64,000 nucleotides of DNA, from assembly GCF_022631375.1 (NCBI RefSeq), contig NZ_JALBGC010000004.1:558001-622000 (forward strand), in the 5' to 3' direction. The DNA is from Hymenobacter cyanobacteriorum. GTDB taxonomy: Bacteria > Bacteroidota > Bacteroidia > Cytophagales > Hymenobacteraceae. The notes under the pieces were generated by a model. That model was not told where the DNA came from and ran no database searches. It saw only the letters and a program-made list of their open reading frames with translations. The position numbers and the translations under genes were made by a program. This document shows positions 42,830 through 50,694 of this stretch, one piece after another. Positions within the stretch are counted from its first letter, which is position 1. Every line of letters begins with the position of its first letter.

Positions 42830-43843
42830 ATGCCCGCTCATCCCATCATTCTCGCCCTCGAATCATCCTGCGACGACACCGGCGCGGCCGTGCTGGCCGG
42901 CGGCGAGCTGCTGAGCAACGTGGTGGCTACCCAGAAAGTGCACGAGCAGTACGGCGGCGTGGTGCCCGAGCTGGCCTCGCGCGCCCACCAGCAACACCTG
43001 CTGCCCGTCGTCACGGCCGCGCTCAAGCAGGCCGGCATCACCAAGGCCGACCTCGATGCCGTGGCCGTGACCCAGGGCCCCGGCCTACTGGGCTCCTTAT
43101 TGGTAGGCGGCATGTTTGCCAAAACACTGGCGCTGGCGCTCGATAAGCCGCTGTTGGCCGTGAACCACATGCGCGCCCACATCCTAGCCCACTTCATCCG
43201 CGACCCCAAGCCGCAATTCCCGTTCCTGTGCCTGACGGTAAGCGGCGGCCACACGCAGCTGGTGGTGGTGAAGTCGGCGCTGGAAATGGACGTCATCGGC
43301 CAAACCATCGACGATGCCGCCGGCGAGGCGTTCGACAAAACGGCCAAGCTGCTCGGCTTGCCGTACCCCGGCGGCCCGCACCTCGACAAGCTGGCCCGGC
43401 AGGGTGACCCGCTGCGCTTCGCCTTCCCGGTAGGCGCCATGCCCGGCTACGACTTCTCCTTCAGCGGCCTGAAAACGGCGGTGCTCTACTTCCTGAAAAA
43501 GCAAACCGCCGCCAACCCCGATTTTGTGCAGGAAAACCTGACCGACCTCTGCGCCGGCATTCAGCACACCATCGTGGCCACGCTGCTGCGCCAGCTGCGC
43601 CGCGCCGCCACCGATACCGGCCTCACGCAGGTGGCGCTGGCCGGCGGCGTGGCCGCCAACTCGGGCCTGCGCACTGCATTAGAGGCCGAGGCCGAAGTCC
43701 AGGGCTGGCAGGTGTTCATCCCGGAGTTTCAGTTTTGCACCGACAATGCCGCCATGGTGGCCATGACGGCGCACTTCCAGTACGAGGCCGGCGACTTTGC
43801 CGACCAGCTCACCAGCCCCAACCCGCGCCTGAAGCTGACGTAG
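42830..43843 (+). CDS. tsaD: tRNA N6-adenosine threonylcarbamoyltransferase TsaD
   Basis: TsaD transfers threonylcarbamoyl to A37 of ANN-decoding tRNAs, with TsaB, TsaC and TsaE. The 337-residue protein starts ILALESSCDDTGAAVL and has VVPELASRAHQQH, the metal-binding HMRAH pair, SGGHTQLV, and ASP in the DNAAM motif near the C-terminus. The ATG at 42830 gives the standard length, and an upstream ATG at 42773 would add a leader with no homologous content. It is essential in most bacteria. Confidence 0.96.
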   Translation: MPAHPIILALESSCDDTGAAVLAGGELLSNVVATQKVHEQYGGVVPELASRAHQQHLLPVVTAALKQAGITKADLDAVAVTQGPGLLGSLLVGGMFAKTLALALDKPLLAVNHMRAHILAHFIRDPKPQFPFLCLTVSGGHTQLVVVKSALEMDVIGQTIDDAAGEAFDKTAKLLGLPYPGGPHLDKLARQGDPLRFAFPVGAMPGYDFSFSGLKTAVLYFLKKQTAANPDFVQENLTDLCAGIQHTIVATLLRQLRRAATDTGLTQVALAGGVAANSGLRTALEAEAEVQGWQVFIPEFQFCTDNAAMVAMTAHFQYEAGDFADQLTSPNPRLKLT

Positions 43844-43856
43844 GAACTTAGTAAAG

Positions 43857-43952
43857 GCCGTCATGCTGAGCGTAGCCGAAGCATCTCTACCGCAGTAGTA
43901 ATTCGTTTACTGCTGCACGCGAGATGCTTCGACTGCGCTCAGCATGACGTTC
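43857..43952. repeat. GTCAT-foot inverted repeat, copy 3 (decayed)
   Basis: The element carries GTCATGCTGAGCGTAGCCGAAGCATCTCTAC on the left and an imperfect reverse complement on the right. The inner spacer has diverged from copies 1 and 2. It lies between tsaD and the smpB promoter. Confidence 0.75.
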
Positions 43953-43981
43953 TGTTAAAACATCCCGTGCTCGAACGAGCC

Positions 43982-43989
43982 TACCTTTG
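43982..43989 (+). promoter_or_regulatory. -7 box of smpB
   Basis: TACCTTTG is an exact TAnnTTTG match 59 bases before the smpB ATG and directly after a repeat. Confidence 0.5.
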
Positions 43990-44048
43990 CCGACCTATCC
44001 GCCGCCGTTAGCCTAGCAACTGACCACGAATAACCGACCACTAGCCCA

Positions 44049-44507
44049 ATGGCCAAAGAAGCTAAACCCGTCATCATCAACATCAAAAACCGCCGCGCGG
44101 GCCACGAATACACGTTCCTGGCTAAGTACGATGCGGGCGTGATGCTGCAAGGGACCGAAATAAAAAGCATCCGCGAGGGCAACGTGAACCTGACCGACGG
44201 CTACTGCACCTTCGACCAGCGCGGCGACCTCTGGATTCACAGCATTCGCATCGCGCCCTATTCCTTAGGCACTTACAACAACCACGACGCCATGCGCGCC
44301 CGCAAGCTGCTGCTAAATAAGCGCGAGCTGAAGCAGCTGGCCGGCAAAAGCGTTGACCAGGGCCTGACCATCATCCCGCTGCGCTTGTTCGTGACCGACC
44401 GCGGCTTTGCCAAAATCGAAATTGCCCTCGCCCAGGGCAAAAAGCTCTACGACAAGCGCAACGACCTCAAAGAAAAAGCCCAGAAGCGCGACATGGAGCG
44501 GATGTAA
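44049..44507 (+). CDS. smpB: SsrA-binding protein SmpB
   Basis: SmpB binds tmRNA and brings it to stalled ribosomes for trans-translation. The 152-residue protein has NRRAGHEYTFLAKYDAGVMLQGTEIKS, then YCTF and WIHSI, and a basic C-terminal tail (DKRNDLKEKAQKRDMERM) that enters the ribosome. Length and motifs are canonical. The ssrA gene is not in this window as far as I can tell. Confidence 0.97.
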   Translation: MAKEAKPVIINIKNRRAGHEYTFLAKYDAGVMLQGTEIKSIREGNVNLTDGYCTFDQRGDLWIHSIRIAPYSLGTYNNHDAMRARKLLLNKRELKQLAGKSVDQGLTIIPLRLFVTDRGFAKIEIALAQGKKLYDKRNDLKEKAQKRDMERM

Positions 44508-44513
44508 AATAGC

Positions 44514-44573
44514 AAATGAGTAAATGAGTAAAGGCGCTGCTGCCGTTCTTTGCATTTACTCATTTACTCATTT
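44514..44573. repeat. 19-bp AT-rich inverted repeat at the smpB/NlpC junction
   Basis: Arms 44514-44532 and 44555-44573 are perfect reverse complements built from an internal 8-base period (AAATGAGT). It starts 6 bases after the smpB stop. Its right arm ends 13 bases before the TTG that I take as the start of the NlpC/P60 gene, and it contains an in-frame ATG at 44524. Confidence 0.8.
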
Positions 44574-44586
44574 ACCAACTTACCAC

Positions 44587-45378
44587 TTGAATCCCGGCAT
44601 CTGCGCGCTCAGCGCCGTCCCCGTTCGCGCCGAGCCCAACGACCGGGCCGAGCTTGTTACCCAGCTGCTCTTCGGCGAATGCTACCAGGTGCTGGCCACG
44701 CAGGGCAGCTGGTTCCAGATTAAGCTGGCCGCCGATGACTACGTGGGCTGGATGGATTTCAAGCAGCACACGCCCGTCTCGCCCGAGTACTACGCCGCCT
44801 GGAACGCCCAGGACCACCCCCGCGCCCTCGACGTGGTGCAGGCCGTGAGCGATGCCACCACCAAAATTCCGCTCACGCTGGGCTGCCGCCTGCCGTTTTT
44901 CGACGGCATGAACGTGCGCATGGGCGACAAGTCGTACTTCTACAACGGCACCGCTACCAACCCGACGGCCGCTACGGAAGTAGCGCGCCAAGTGGCCCTG
45001 CTGCGCAAAATCGGCCTCATGTACCTGAAAGCGCCCTACGTGTGGGGCGGCAAAAGCATTTTTGGCCTCGACTGCTCGGGCTTGTGCCAGCAGTTGTACG
45101 GTTTAATTGGCATTCAACTGCCGCGCGATGCCCGCCAGCAGGTCGACCATGGCCGGCCGGTGCATTTCGTGACGCAGGCCAAGCCCGGCGACCTCGCCTT
45201 TTTCGACAACGCCGAAGGTCGCATCGTGCACGTAGGCATGGTGCTGGACGAGGGCCAGATTCTGCACGCCCACGGCGAAGTGCGCCTCGACCCGCTCGAC
45301 CACAACGGTATCTTCAACCGCGACCGCCAGAAGTATTCGCATCAGCTGCGCCTGATAAAGCGCCTGCTGCCGGAGTAG
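44587..45378 (+). CDS. NlpC/P60 family cell-wall hydrolase with SH3-like domain
   Basis: The protein has an SH3b-like N-terminal half (SAVPVRAEPNDRAELVTQLLFGECYQVL) and a C-terminal NlpC/P60 papain-like peptidase domain. Counted from the TTG at 44587 (263 residues), the catalytic cysteine is Cys163 in GLDCSGL and the histidine is His215 in RIVHVGM. It should cleave gamma-D-Glu-diamino acid bonds in peptidoglycan. Homologous proteins as I recall them start close to GICALS, which fits the TTG. The in-frame ATG at 44524 would add 21 residues encoded largely by a palindromic repeat and is unlikely to be original. No classical signal peptide is seen, as is usual for this Bacteroidota subgroup. Confidence 0.82.
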   Translation: MNPGICALSAVPVRAEPNDRAELVTQLLFGECYQVLATQGSWFQIKLAADDYVGWMDFKQHTPVSPEYYAAWNAQDHPRALDVVQAVSDATTKIPLTLGCRLPFFDGMNVRMGDKSYFYNGTATNPTAATEVARQVALLRKIGLMYLKAPYVWGGKSIFGLDCSGLCQQLYGLIGIQLPRDARQQVDHGRPVHFVTQAKPGDLAFFDNAEGRIVHVGMVLDEGQILHAHGEVRLDPLDHNGIFNRDRQKYSHQLRLIKRLLPE

Positions 45379-45406
45379 GAGCGGGGGTAGACTAACAGAG
45401 AAGAAC

Positions 45407-45504
45407 GTCATGCAGAGCGCAGCGAAGCATATCGCCCGCCACCACTAATCCAATCAACAGGTTTACTGGTGGCGGGCGAGATGCTTCGCTGCGCTCTGCA
45501 TGAC
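45407..45504. repeat. GTCAT-foot inverted repeat, copy 4 with different inner stem
   Basis: The outer arms carry GTCATGCAGAGCGCAGCGAAGCAT and its reverse complement. The inner stem (CGCCCGCCACCA paired with TGGTGGCGGGCG) is not shared with copies 1-3. It suggests that the outer REP-like unit can flank different inner sequences. Confidence 0.8.
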
Positions 45505-45610
45505 ATTGCTTAAGTTCAGCCGCTACCGCGCTGAACTTAACCCTTACCTGCTTGTTTATCTGGTCGGAAACCGCTAGCTTTCGGCGGGTTATCCGAACCC
45601 AAAAGCGTGT

Positions 45611-46105
45611 ATGGACCAAAAAGTGTTAGTGCTGAATGGCGACTATACCGCCATCACCCTGTGCAGCGTGCAGAAGGCGTTTGTGCTCCTGTTTCTGGAT
45701 AAAGCCGAGATGGTGGCGAAGTCGGAGCACGGCACACTGCGCACGATTTCGCAGGCTTACCCCAAGCCGAGCATCATCCGCTTGCAGCGCTACGTGCGCG
45801 TGCCCTACAAAGGCATTGCCCTGAGCCGCCACAACATCTTCAAGCGCGACCATTTCGAGTGCCAGTACTGCGGCTCGACCAAAAACCTGACGCTCGACCA
45901 CGTGCTGCCCCGCTCGCGCGGCGGCGAATCTTCGTGGACGAACCTGCTCACGGCCTGTGCCCGCTGCAACCACGCCAAAGGCCACCACACGCCCAATGAG
46001 GCGGGTCTGACCATCCGGCAGCAGCCCAAAAAGCCTACGCTGGCCGGCTTCCTGCGCCTGTCGGCGGGCACGATTGACCAGAACTGGCACGCCTATTTGA
46101 ATTAA
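45611..46105 (+). CDS. HNH endonuclease
   Basis: The 164-residue protein has a canonical HNH motif with zinc ligands: CQYCGS near residue 79, the catalytic histidine in LDHVLPRSRGG, N in WTNLLTAC, and CxxCN (CARCNHAKG) near the end. It belongs to the widespread small HNH family found as stand-alone chromosomal genes in Bacteroidota, whose biological role is uncertain. Some are linked to restriction or repair. No methyltransferase or other defence gene is adjacent. The N-terminal part contains a beta-rich region with VLNGDYTAITLCSVQKAF. Confidence 0.88.
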   Translation: MDQKVLVLNGDYTAITLCSVQKAFVLLFLDKAEMVAKSEHGTLRTISQAYPKPSIIRLQRYVRVPYKGIALSRHNIFKRDHFECQYCGSTKNLTLDHVLPRSRGGESSWTNLLTACARCNHAKGHHTPNEAGLTIRQQPKKPTLAGFLRLSAGTIDQNWHAYLN

Positions 46106-46153
46106 GTTTTGGCCTAAGCCAACTAAGTTCAGGCCGATGGCGTTGGGGGAGGG

Positions 46154-46161
46154 TACCTTTA
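46154..46161 (+). promoter_or_regulatory. Probable -7 box of the desaturase gene
   Basis: TACCTTTA lies 29 bases before the ATG at 46191. It argues against the upstream in-frame ATG at 46137, which would precede the promoter. Confidence 0.45.
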
Positions 46162-46190
46162 CGGCTCACCATCCCCCCAACCCCTTGCCT

Positions 46191-47258
46191 ATGGCCCTTC
46201 CCCGCTTTGCTGCTACCCGCTCGTTTCACACCGAGCTCAAAACTCGAATCAATCAATACTTCGAAGAATCGGGGCAGCGAATGACGGGCGATTTCAGCCT
46301 CCTTTTCAAGGCCGTATTACTGGTCGGCGTGATGGTTGGCCTGTACGTGCATCTGGTGTTCTTCACGCCGCCCGCCCTGTGGGCGCTGCTCGAATGCGCG
46401 CTGTTGGGCTGCGTAATTGCGGCCATCGGCTTCAATGTGATGCACGACGGGGCACACGGCAGCTTCTCACGCTTTCCGTGGGTGAACAAGCTGGCCGCTT
46501 ACACGCTGGGCGTGCTCGGCGGTAGCCCCTACATGTGGAATTCCAAGCACAACCTCATCCACCACACCTACACCAACATCGAGGGCCACGACGACGACAT
46601 CAACATCCAGCCCTGGATGCGCATGACGCCCGACCAGCCCAAGCACGCCCTGCACCGCTACCAGCACTTCTATTTCTGGGCGCTGTACTGCATGCTCTAC
46701 ATCTCCTGGATTTTCGCGATGGACTACCAGAAGTACTTCTCGCGCCAGATTGGAGCCATCGGCCTTAAGCCGATGAACACCGGCGAGCACGTGAGCTTCT
46801 GGGGTTTCAAGGCCCTGAATCTGGTGCTGTACGTGGCCCTGCCCATCTACTTTGTGGGTTTCTGGCCCTGGTTTGCAGGCTTTATGCTGAGCACGGCCGT
46901 AGCCGGCCTAGTGCTGAGCATGGTGTTCCAGCTGGCCCATACCGTGGAAGATGCTGCATTCCCGGTGCCTCACGCCGTCACGAGCAAGCTCGAAGACGAG
47001 TGGGCCATCCACCAGGTGCGCACTACCGCCAACTTCGCTACCGATAACAAAGTGGTGAGCTGGCTGGTAGGCGGCCTCAACTTCCAGATTGAACACCACC
47101 TGTTTCCGAAAATCTCGCACGTGCACTACCCGGCCATCAGCAAAATCGTGCAGCAGGTTTGCGCCGAGTTTGACGTTACTTACAACAACTACAAGCACAC
47201 TCGCACGGCCATGCTGTCGCACGTGATGTATCTGCGCCAGATGGGTCGCGCCGCGTAG
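46191..47258 (+). CDS. Membrane fatty acid desaturase (acyl-CoA/lipid desaturase)
   Basis: The 355-residue integral membrane enzyme has the three histidine boxes of membrane di-iron desaturases: HDGAH at residues 85-89, HNLIHH at 120-125, and QIEHH near the C-terminus. Hydrophobic spans lie at about 35-60, 65-85 and 190-250. No cytochrome b5 domain is attached. The QxxHH form is typical of front-end-like or bacterial acyl desaturases, and the product may be an unsaturated membrane lipid adapted to cold or stress. The TAG stop lies in the GTAG foot of an inverted repeat. Confidence 0.9.
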   Translation: MALPRFAATRSFHTELKTRINQYFEESGQRMTGDFSLLFKAVLLVGVMVGLYVHLVFFTPPALWALLECALLGCVIAAIGFNVMHDGAHGSFSRFPWVNKLAAYTLGVLGGSPYMWNSKHNLIHHTYTNIEGHDDDINIQPWMRMTPDQPKHALHRYQHFYFWALYCMLYISWIFAMDYQKYFSRQIGAIGLKPMNTGEHVSFWGFKALNLVLYVALPIYFVGFWPWFAGFMLSTAVAGLVLSMVFQLAHTVEDAAFPVPHAVTSKLEDEWAIHQVRTTANFATDNKVVSWLVGGLNFQIEHHLFPKISHVHYPAISKIVQQVCAEFDVTYNNYKHTRTAMLSHVMYLRQMGRAA

Positions 47259-47336
47259 AGATGCATAATTGCGTCTCGTCGTTGAACGAGAACGTAGGAA
47301 CGGCGCTAACGACAAGACGCAATTATGCGTCTCTAC
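47255..47336. repeat. GTAG-foot inverted repeat, AGACGCA family, copy 2
   Basis: Arms 47255-47283 and 47308-47336 pair with two mismatches. Each unit is GTAG followed by an AGATGCA/TGCGTCT hairpin. The left GTAG contains the stop codon of the desaturase gene (47256-47258). Confidence 0.85.
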
Positions 47337-47344
47337 TCCGTTCG

Positions 47345-47385
47345 CCAAACAAAAAGCCCCAACTACGTCGGGGCTTTTTGTTTGG
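47345..47385. terminator. Bidirectional terminator
   Basis: A 16-bp stem (47345-47360 with 47370-47385) has a 9-base loop and A5/T5 runs. It lies between the desaturase gene and the convergent hydrolase gene. Confidence 0.88.
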
Positions 47386-47401
47386 TGCGGGAACCGACCA
47401 A

Positions 47402-48241
47402 TTACTTACCGCCTGCGAAGGCCAGCAAGTCCTTGGTTAGTTCGTCTTTGTCGGTGAAGAAGAGGCCGTGAGGCGCGCCTTCGTACACTTTCAGCTCAGC
47501 GCCGGCCACCATTTTGGCGGTGCGCTCGCCGCTCACCGGGAAGGGTACGGTCTGGTCCTTGTCGCCGTGGATGACGAGGGTGGGGACGGTGATTTTCTTT
47601 AGGTCGTCGCGGAAATCGGTGCCCGAGAACGAGGTCACGCAGTCGTCGGTGGCGTTGGGGGCGGCCAGCGTGGTTACGGTTTGGTTCCAGTTCAGCACGG
47701 CCTGGCTTACGGGGTGGCTGATGAGGCTCTGGCCGTAGAAGTCCTTGGCAAAGCCTTCGAGGAAAGCGAAACGGTCCTTCTTGATGCCTTCGTGCATCTG
47801 GTCGAACACCTTTTGCGGTACGCCGTCGGGGTTGTCGGTGGTTTGGAGCATATAGGGCGTCACAGCGCTGACGAAGGCCACGCGGGCCACACGCTGCTGG
47901 CCGTAGTTGCCGATGTAGCGGGCAATTTCGCCGCCGCCCATCGAGAAGCCCACCAGCGTCACACCGGTCAGGTCAAGCTCAGTAAGCAGGGCGTTGAGGT
48001 CCGAGGCCAGCGTGTCGTAGTCGTAGCCGCCCCAGGGGCGCGACGAGCGACCGAATCCGCGGCGGTCGTAAGCAATAACTCGGTAGCCGGCCTGGGCCAG
48101 CGCCACGGCCTGATGCTCCCACATGGTATGGTCGAGGGGCCAGCCGTGGATGAGCACGACCGGCGCACCCTGGCCCCAGTCTTCGTAGAAAATATTAACC
48201 GGATGCCCGGCCTTGTCGTTGCCTGCCTTGATATGCGCCAT
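47402..48241 (-). CDS. Alpha/beta hydrolase (non-heme haloperoxidase-like)
   Basis: The 279-residue protein is an alpha/beta hydrolase with an oxyanion region VVLIHGWPLD near residue 28. The nucleophile serine is Ser100 in GFSMGGGE, the acid is the aspartate in VIHGDKDQTVPF, and the histidine is in APHGLFF. It most resembles the cofactor-free haloperoxidase or esterase subgroup. The substrate is unknown. A longer frame upstream to 48517 is rejected because it is arginine/alanine-rich and overlaps the ABC transporter end. Confidence 0.88.
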   Translation of the reverse strand: MAHIKAGNDKAGHPVNIFYEDWGQGAPVVLIHGWPLDHTMWEHQAVALAQAGYRVIAYDRRGFGRSSRPWGGYDYDTLASDLNALLTELDLTGVTLVGFSMGGGEIARYIGNYGQQRVARVAFVSAVTPYMLQTTDNPDGVPQKVFDQMHEGIKKDRFAFLEGFAKDFYGQSLISHPVSQAVLNWNQTVTTLAAPNATDDCVTSFSGTDFRDDLKKITVPTLVIHGDKDQTVPFPVSGERTAKMVAGAELKVYEGAPHGLFFTDKDELTKDLLAFAGGK

Positions 48242-48338
48242 GAGATGGAAGAGTAGTTGAGGTGAAAGAGTATTCACTTCCCTCTTACCCCCGGCCGGCG
48301 GGCAGGGTTGCGCAATGCCAAGGTTTTGCTGCCCGGTG

Positions 48339-50138
48339 CTAAGCCAGTGCCGCCGAGGTTTCGGGCTCCTTGCGCTCGCCAATTTGCTGGCGCCACATGG
48401 CGTAGTACAGGCCTTTCTGCGCCAGCAGCTCGGCGTGGCCGCCTTGCTCGGCAATGTGGCCGCGCTCCAATACGAAGATGCGGTCGGCATGCAGAATGGT
48501 GCTGAGGCGGTGGGCAATGAGGATGGTCATGTGCTGGCGCGAGCCGGAAAGCTCGCGCACCGTCTTGCCGATTTCCTCTTCCGTGAGCGAATCCAGAGCC
48601 GAGGTGGCTTCATCAAACACCATGAGCGTGGGCTTGCGCAGCAGGGCGCGGGCAATGCTGAGGCGCTGCTTTTCGCCGCCCGAAACCTTCACGCCGCCTT
48701 CGCCAATGACGGTATCGAGGCCGAGAGGGGCGCGGGCCAGCAGCGTATCGGCCGCTGCCTGGTGCAGGGCGTGCAGGCATTCCTCGTCGGTGGCGTTGGG
48801 GGCCACGAAGCGCAGGTTTTCGCGGATGGTGCCGGCGAACAGTTGGGTGTCCTGCGTCACGAAGCCGATTTGCTCGCGCAGCTCATCCAGGTCTATTTCC
48901 GAGCCGGGGATGCCGTTGTAGCGAATCTCGCCGGAGAGGGGCGGGTAGAGGCCCACCAGTAGCTTCACGAGCGTGGTTTTGCCCGAGCCCGAGGGGCCAA
49001 CGAAGGCAATGGTTTCGCCGAGCTTCACCCCGAAGGAGATGTTGGACAGTGCCTTGCCCTTGGCCGTGAGGTGCTGGAAGCTGACGTGGTCGAAAGCCAG
49101 GTTTTCGATGTGCGCTACCGACTTGGGGTGCGCCGGCTTCACGTCCTTGGGCGTGTCGAGAATCGTCTGAAAGTTGCCCAGCGAAATCTCGGTTTCGCGG
49201 TACACGCCGATGATGTTGCCCAATTCCTGCAGCGGCCCGAAGATGGAGAACGAGTAGATGAAGAAGGAGAAAAACTGCCCCAGGCTAATGTGGTGCTGCA
49301 CCAGCAGATACAGCAGCAGCAGCACAATAATGTTGCGAAGCAAATTTACAAACGTGCCCTGCACGAAGCTGAGCGAGCGCAGGTAGCGCACCTTACGCAA
49401 TTCCAGCTTGAGGATTTTGCTGGTGGTAGCGTTCAGACGCTCGGTTTCCTGCTGGGCTAGGCCCAGGCTTTTGATGAGCTCAATATTGCGCAAGCTCTCG
49501 GTGGTGGAGCCGGCCAAGGCCGTGGTTTCGGCCACGATGGTCTTCTGAATAACCTTGATGCGCTTGCTTAAAAAGAAGCTTAAAATACCGAGCAGCGGAA
49601 TGGTGAGGAAGTAGCCCACTGCAATGGGCCAATACACCGTAATGGCGTACCACATCACGAAAATGATGCCTACCAATGCCGTAAACAACACGTTCACAAA
49701 GCTCTGGATGAGCTTTTCAACGTCAATACGCACCTTTTGAAGCTTGCCCAGCGTCTCGCCCGAGCGTTGGTCTTCGAACACTTGGTAGGGCAGTTCCAGC
49801 GAGTGGCGCAGGCCGTCGGCATACATCTTCGCCCCCAGCTGCTGGGTAATGACGTTAACGTAATAGTCTTGGAAGTTTTTGGCGATGCGCGACACCATTG
49901 CCGCGCCTAGCATTTTCAGTATAAATGGTAGCGCCATCCAGAAAAAAGGCCAGAATGGCACCTCGCGTACACTAGCAGCCAAGGTAGCTAGGCTGGCATC
50001 CTTGGGTGCAAAGTGGTCGATAAGCTGACGGAAAAAATACGGGTCGAGCAGCGAGAACACCTGGTTGATGGCGGCCAGCCCGAGGGCCAGCACCAGCAGC
50101 GGCCAGTAGTTGCGCAGGTAGCTATACAGAATTTTCAT
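48339..50138 (-). CDS. ABC transporter, fused permease and ATPase (exporter type)
   Basis: The 599-residue half-transporter starts with a six-span transmembrane domain (about 15-320) and ends in an ABC ATPase domain. Walker A is GPSGSGKTT near residue 392, the Q-loop is GFVTQDTQLF, the signature is VSGGEKQRLSIARAL, Walker B is LMVFDEATSALD, and the H-loop is IAHRLSTI. Such proteins dimerise and export lipids, peptides or drugs. The substrate is unknown. The start at 50138 places the first span 13 residues in. A frame open to 50249 adds nothing recognisable. Confidence 0.92.
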   Translation of the reverse strand: MKILYSYLRNYWPLLVLALGLAAINQVFSLLDPYFFRQLIDHFAPKDASLATLAASVREVPFWPFFWMALPFILKMLGAAMVSRIAKNFQDYYVNVITQQLGAKMYADGLRHSLELPYQVFEDQRSGETLGKLQKVRIDVEKLIQSFVNVLFTALVGIIFVMWYAITVYWPIAVGYFLTIPLLGILSFFLSKRIKVIQKTIVAETTALAGSTTESLRNIELIKSLGLAQQETERLNATTSKILKLELRKVRYLRSLSFVQGTFVNLLRNIIVLLLLYLLVQHHISLGQFFSFFIYSFSIFGPLQELGNIIGVYRETEISLGNFQTILDTPKDVKPAHPKSVAHIENLAFDHVSFQHLTAKGKALSNISFGVKLGETIAFVGPSGSGKTTLVKLLVGLYPPLSGEIRYNGIPGSEIDLDELREQIGFVTQDTQLFAGTIRENLRFVAPNATDEECLHALHQAAADTLLARAPLGLDTVIGEGGVKVSGGEKQRLSIARALLRKPTLMVFDEATSALDSLTEEEIGKTVRELSGSRQHMTILIAHRLSTILHADRIFVLERGHIAEQGGHAELLAQKGLYYAMWRQQIGERKEPETSAALA

Positions 50139-50154
50139 GAAAGGGAATACACAA

Positions 50155-50235
50155 GTAGCCCGGCCGGGCCGGCCAGAAGGCAAGCAACCCGGCCGGGCGG
50201 CAATGGTTTGGGAGGAGGCCCGGCTGGCAGCCGGG
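50155..50235. repeat. GC-rich palindromic leader of the ABC transporter gene
   Basis: This stretch contains GTAG followed by CCCGGCCGGG (50155-50168), a second CCCGGCCGGG at 50188-50197, and a CCCGGCT/AGCCGGG hairpin near 50219-50235. It lies upstream of the minus-strand ABC gene and may combine decayed REP-like units with its leader. Confidence 0.5.
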
Positions 50236-50237
50236 AG

Positions 50238-50326
50238 GTAGGCTGTCATTCCGACGCAGGAGGAATCTGGGTTATGCCGTTGAAGCTATTATCCCAGATT
50301 CCTCCTGCATCGGAATGACAGCCTAC
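50238..50326. repeat. GTAG-foot inverted repeat, CATTCCGA family
   Basis: Arms 50238-50271 and 50293-50326 (34 bases) pair with one mismatch. Each unit reads GTAGGCTGTCATTCC, a GACGCAGGA core and GGAATCTGGG. The GTAG of the right unit, on the minus strand, contains the TAG stop of the DoxX gene (50323-50325). The CATTCC/GGAAT core relates it to the GTCAT-foot families. Confidence 0.85.
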
Positions 50327-50694
50327 ACGGCGCGGGCTTCGGTGCGGCTGCGCAGCACCAGCACCACTACCAGCAGCAGCAGGCACACAATGGCCGGCAC
50401 GCCCTTGGCCAGGCCACCGGGGATTTTAGCAGCGTGCATATACACCGCGCCAATCATGATGATGATGAGGCCCATGGCAGCCAGGCGCACCGTGCGCGGC
50501 ACCAGCAGGCCGATACCGCCCAGCACTTCGGCCCCGCCGATGAGGCCGGCAAACCAGCCGGGCATGCCCATGCTTTCGAACATTTTGGTGGTGCCGGCCA
50601 GGTCCATCAGCTTATGGCCGCCGGAAAAGATGAACATGGCGGCCAGCAGGGCCTGCAAAATCCAGGCGATGATGTTGCGTACGGAAGGGCTCAT
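50323..50694 (-). CDS. DoxX family membrane protein
   Basis: The 123-residue protein has four predicted spans with the DoxX pattern (ALLAAMFIFSGGHKLMD, GMPGWFAGLIGGAEVLGGIGLL, then two further hydrophobic helices). DoxX-like proteins are quinone-linked or redox-related membrane proteins of varied function. The last residues (AV) directly precede a stop codon supplied by a repeat. A TACTTTGG box on the minus strand near 50733-50741 may be its promoter. Confidence 0.85.
   Translation of the reverse strand: MSPSVRNIIAWILQALLAAMFIFSGGHKLMDLAGTTKMFESMGMPGWFAGLIGGAEVLGGIGLLVPRTVRLAAMGLIIIMIGAVYMHAAKIPGGLAKGVPAIVCLLLLVVVLVLRSRTEARAV

Noticed and set aside
45611..46105. HNH gene as part of a restriction or mobile element
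   Set aside because: No methyltransferase, integrase or intron-type flanks are visible. The protein resembles ordinary stand-alone HNH genes of this phylum.
46137..46190. ATG at 46137 as start of the desaturase
   Set aside because: It precedes a probable -7 box (46154-46161), and the extra 18 residues are Pro/His-rich with no family match.
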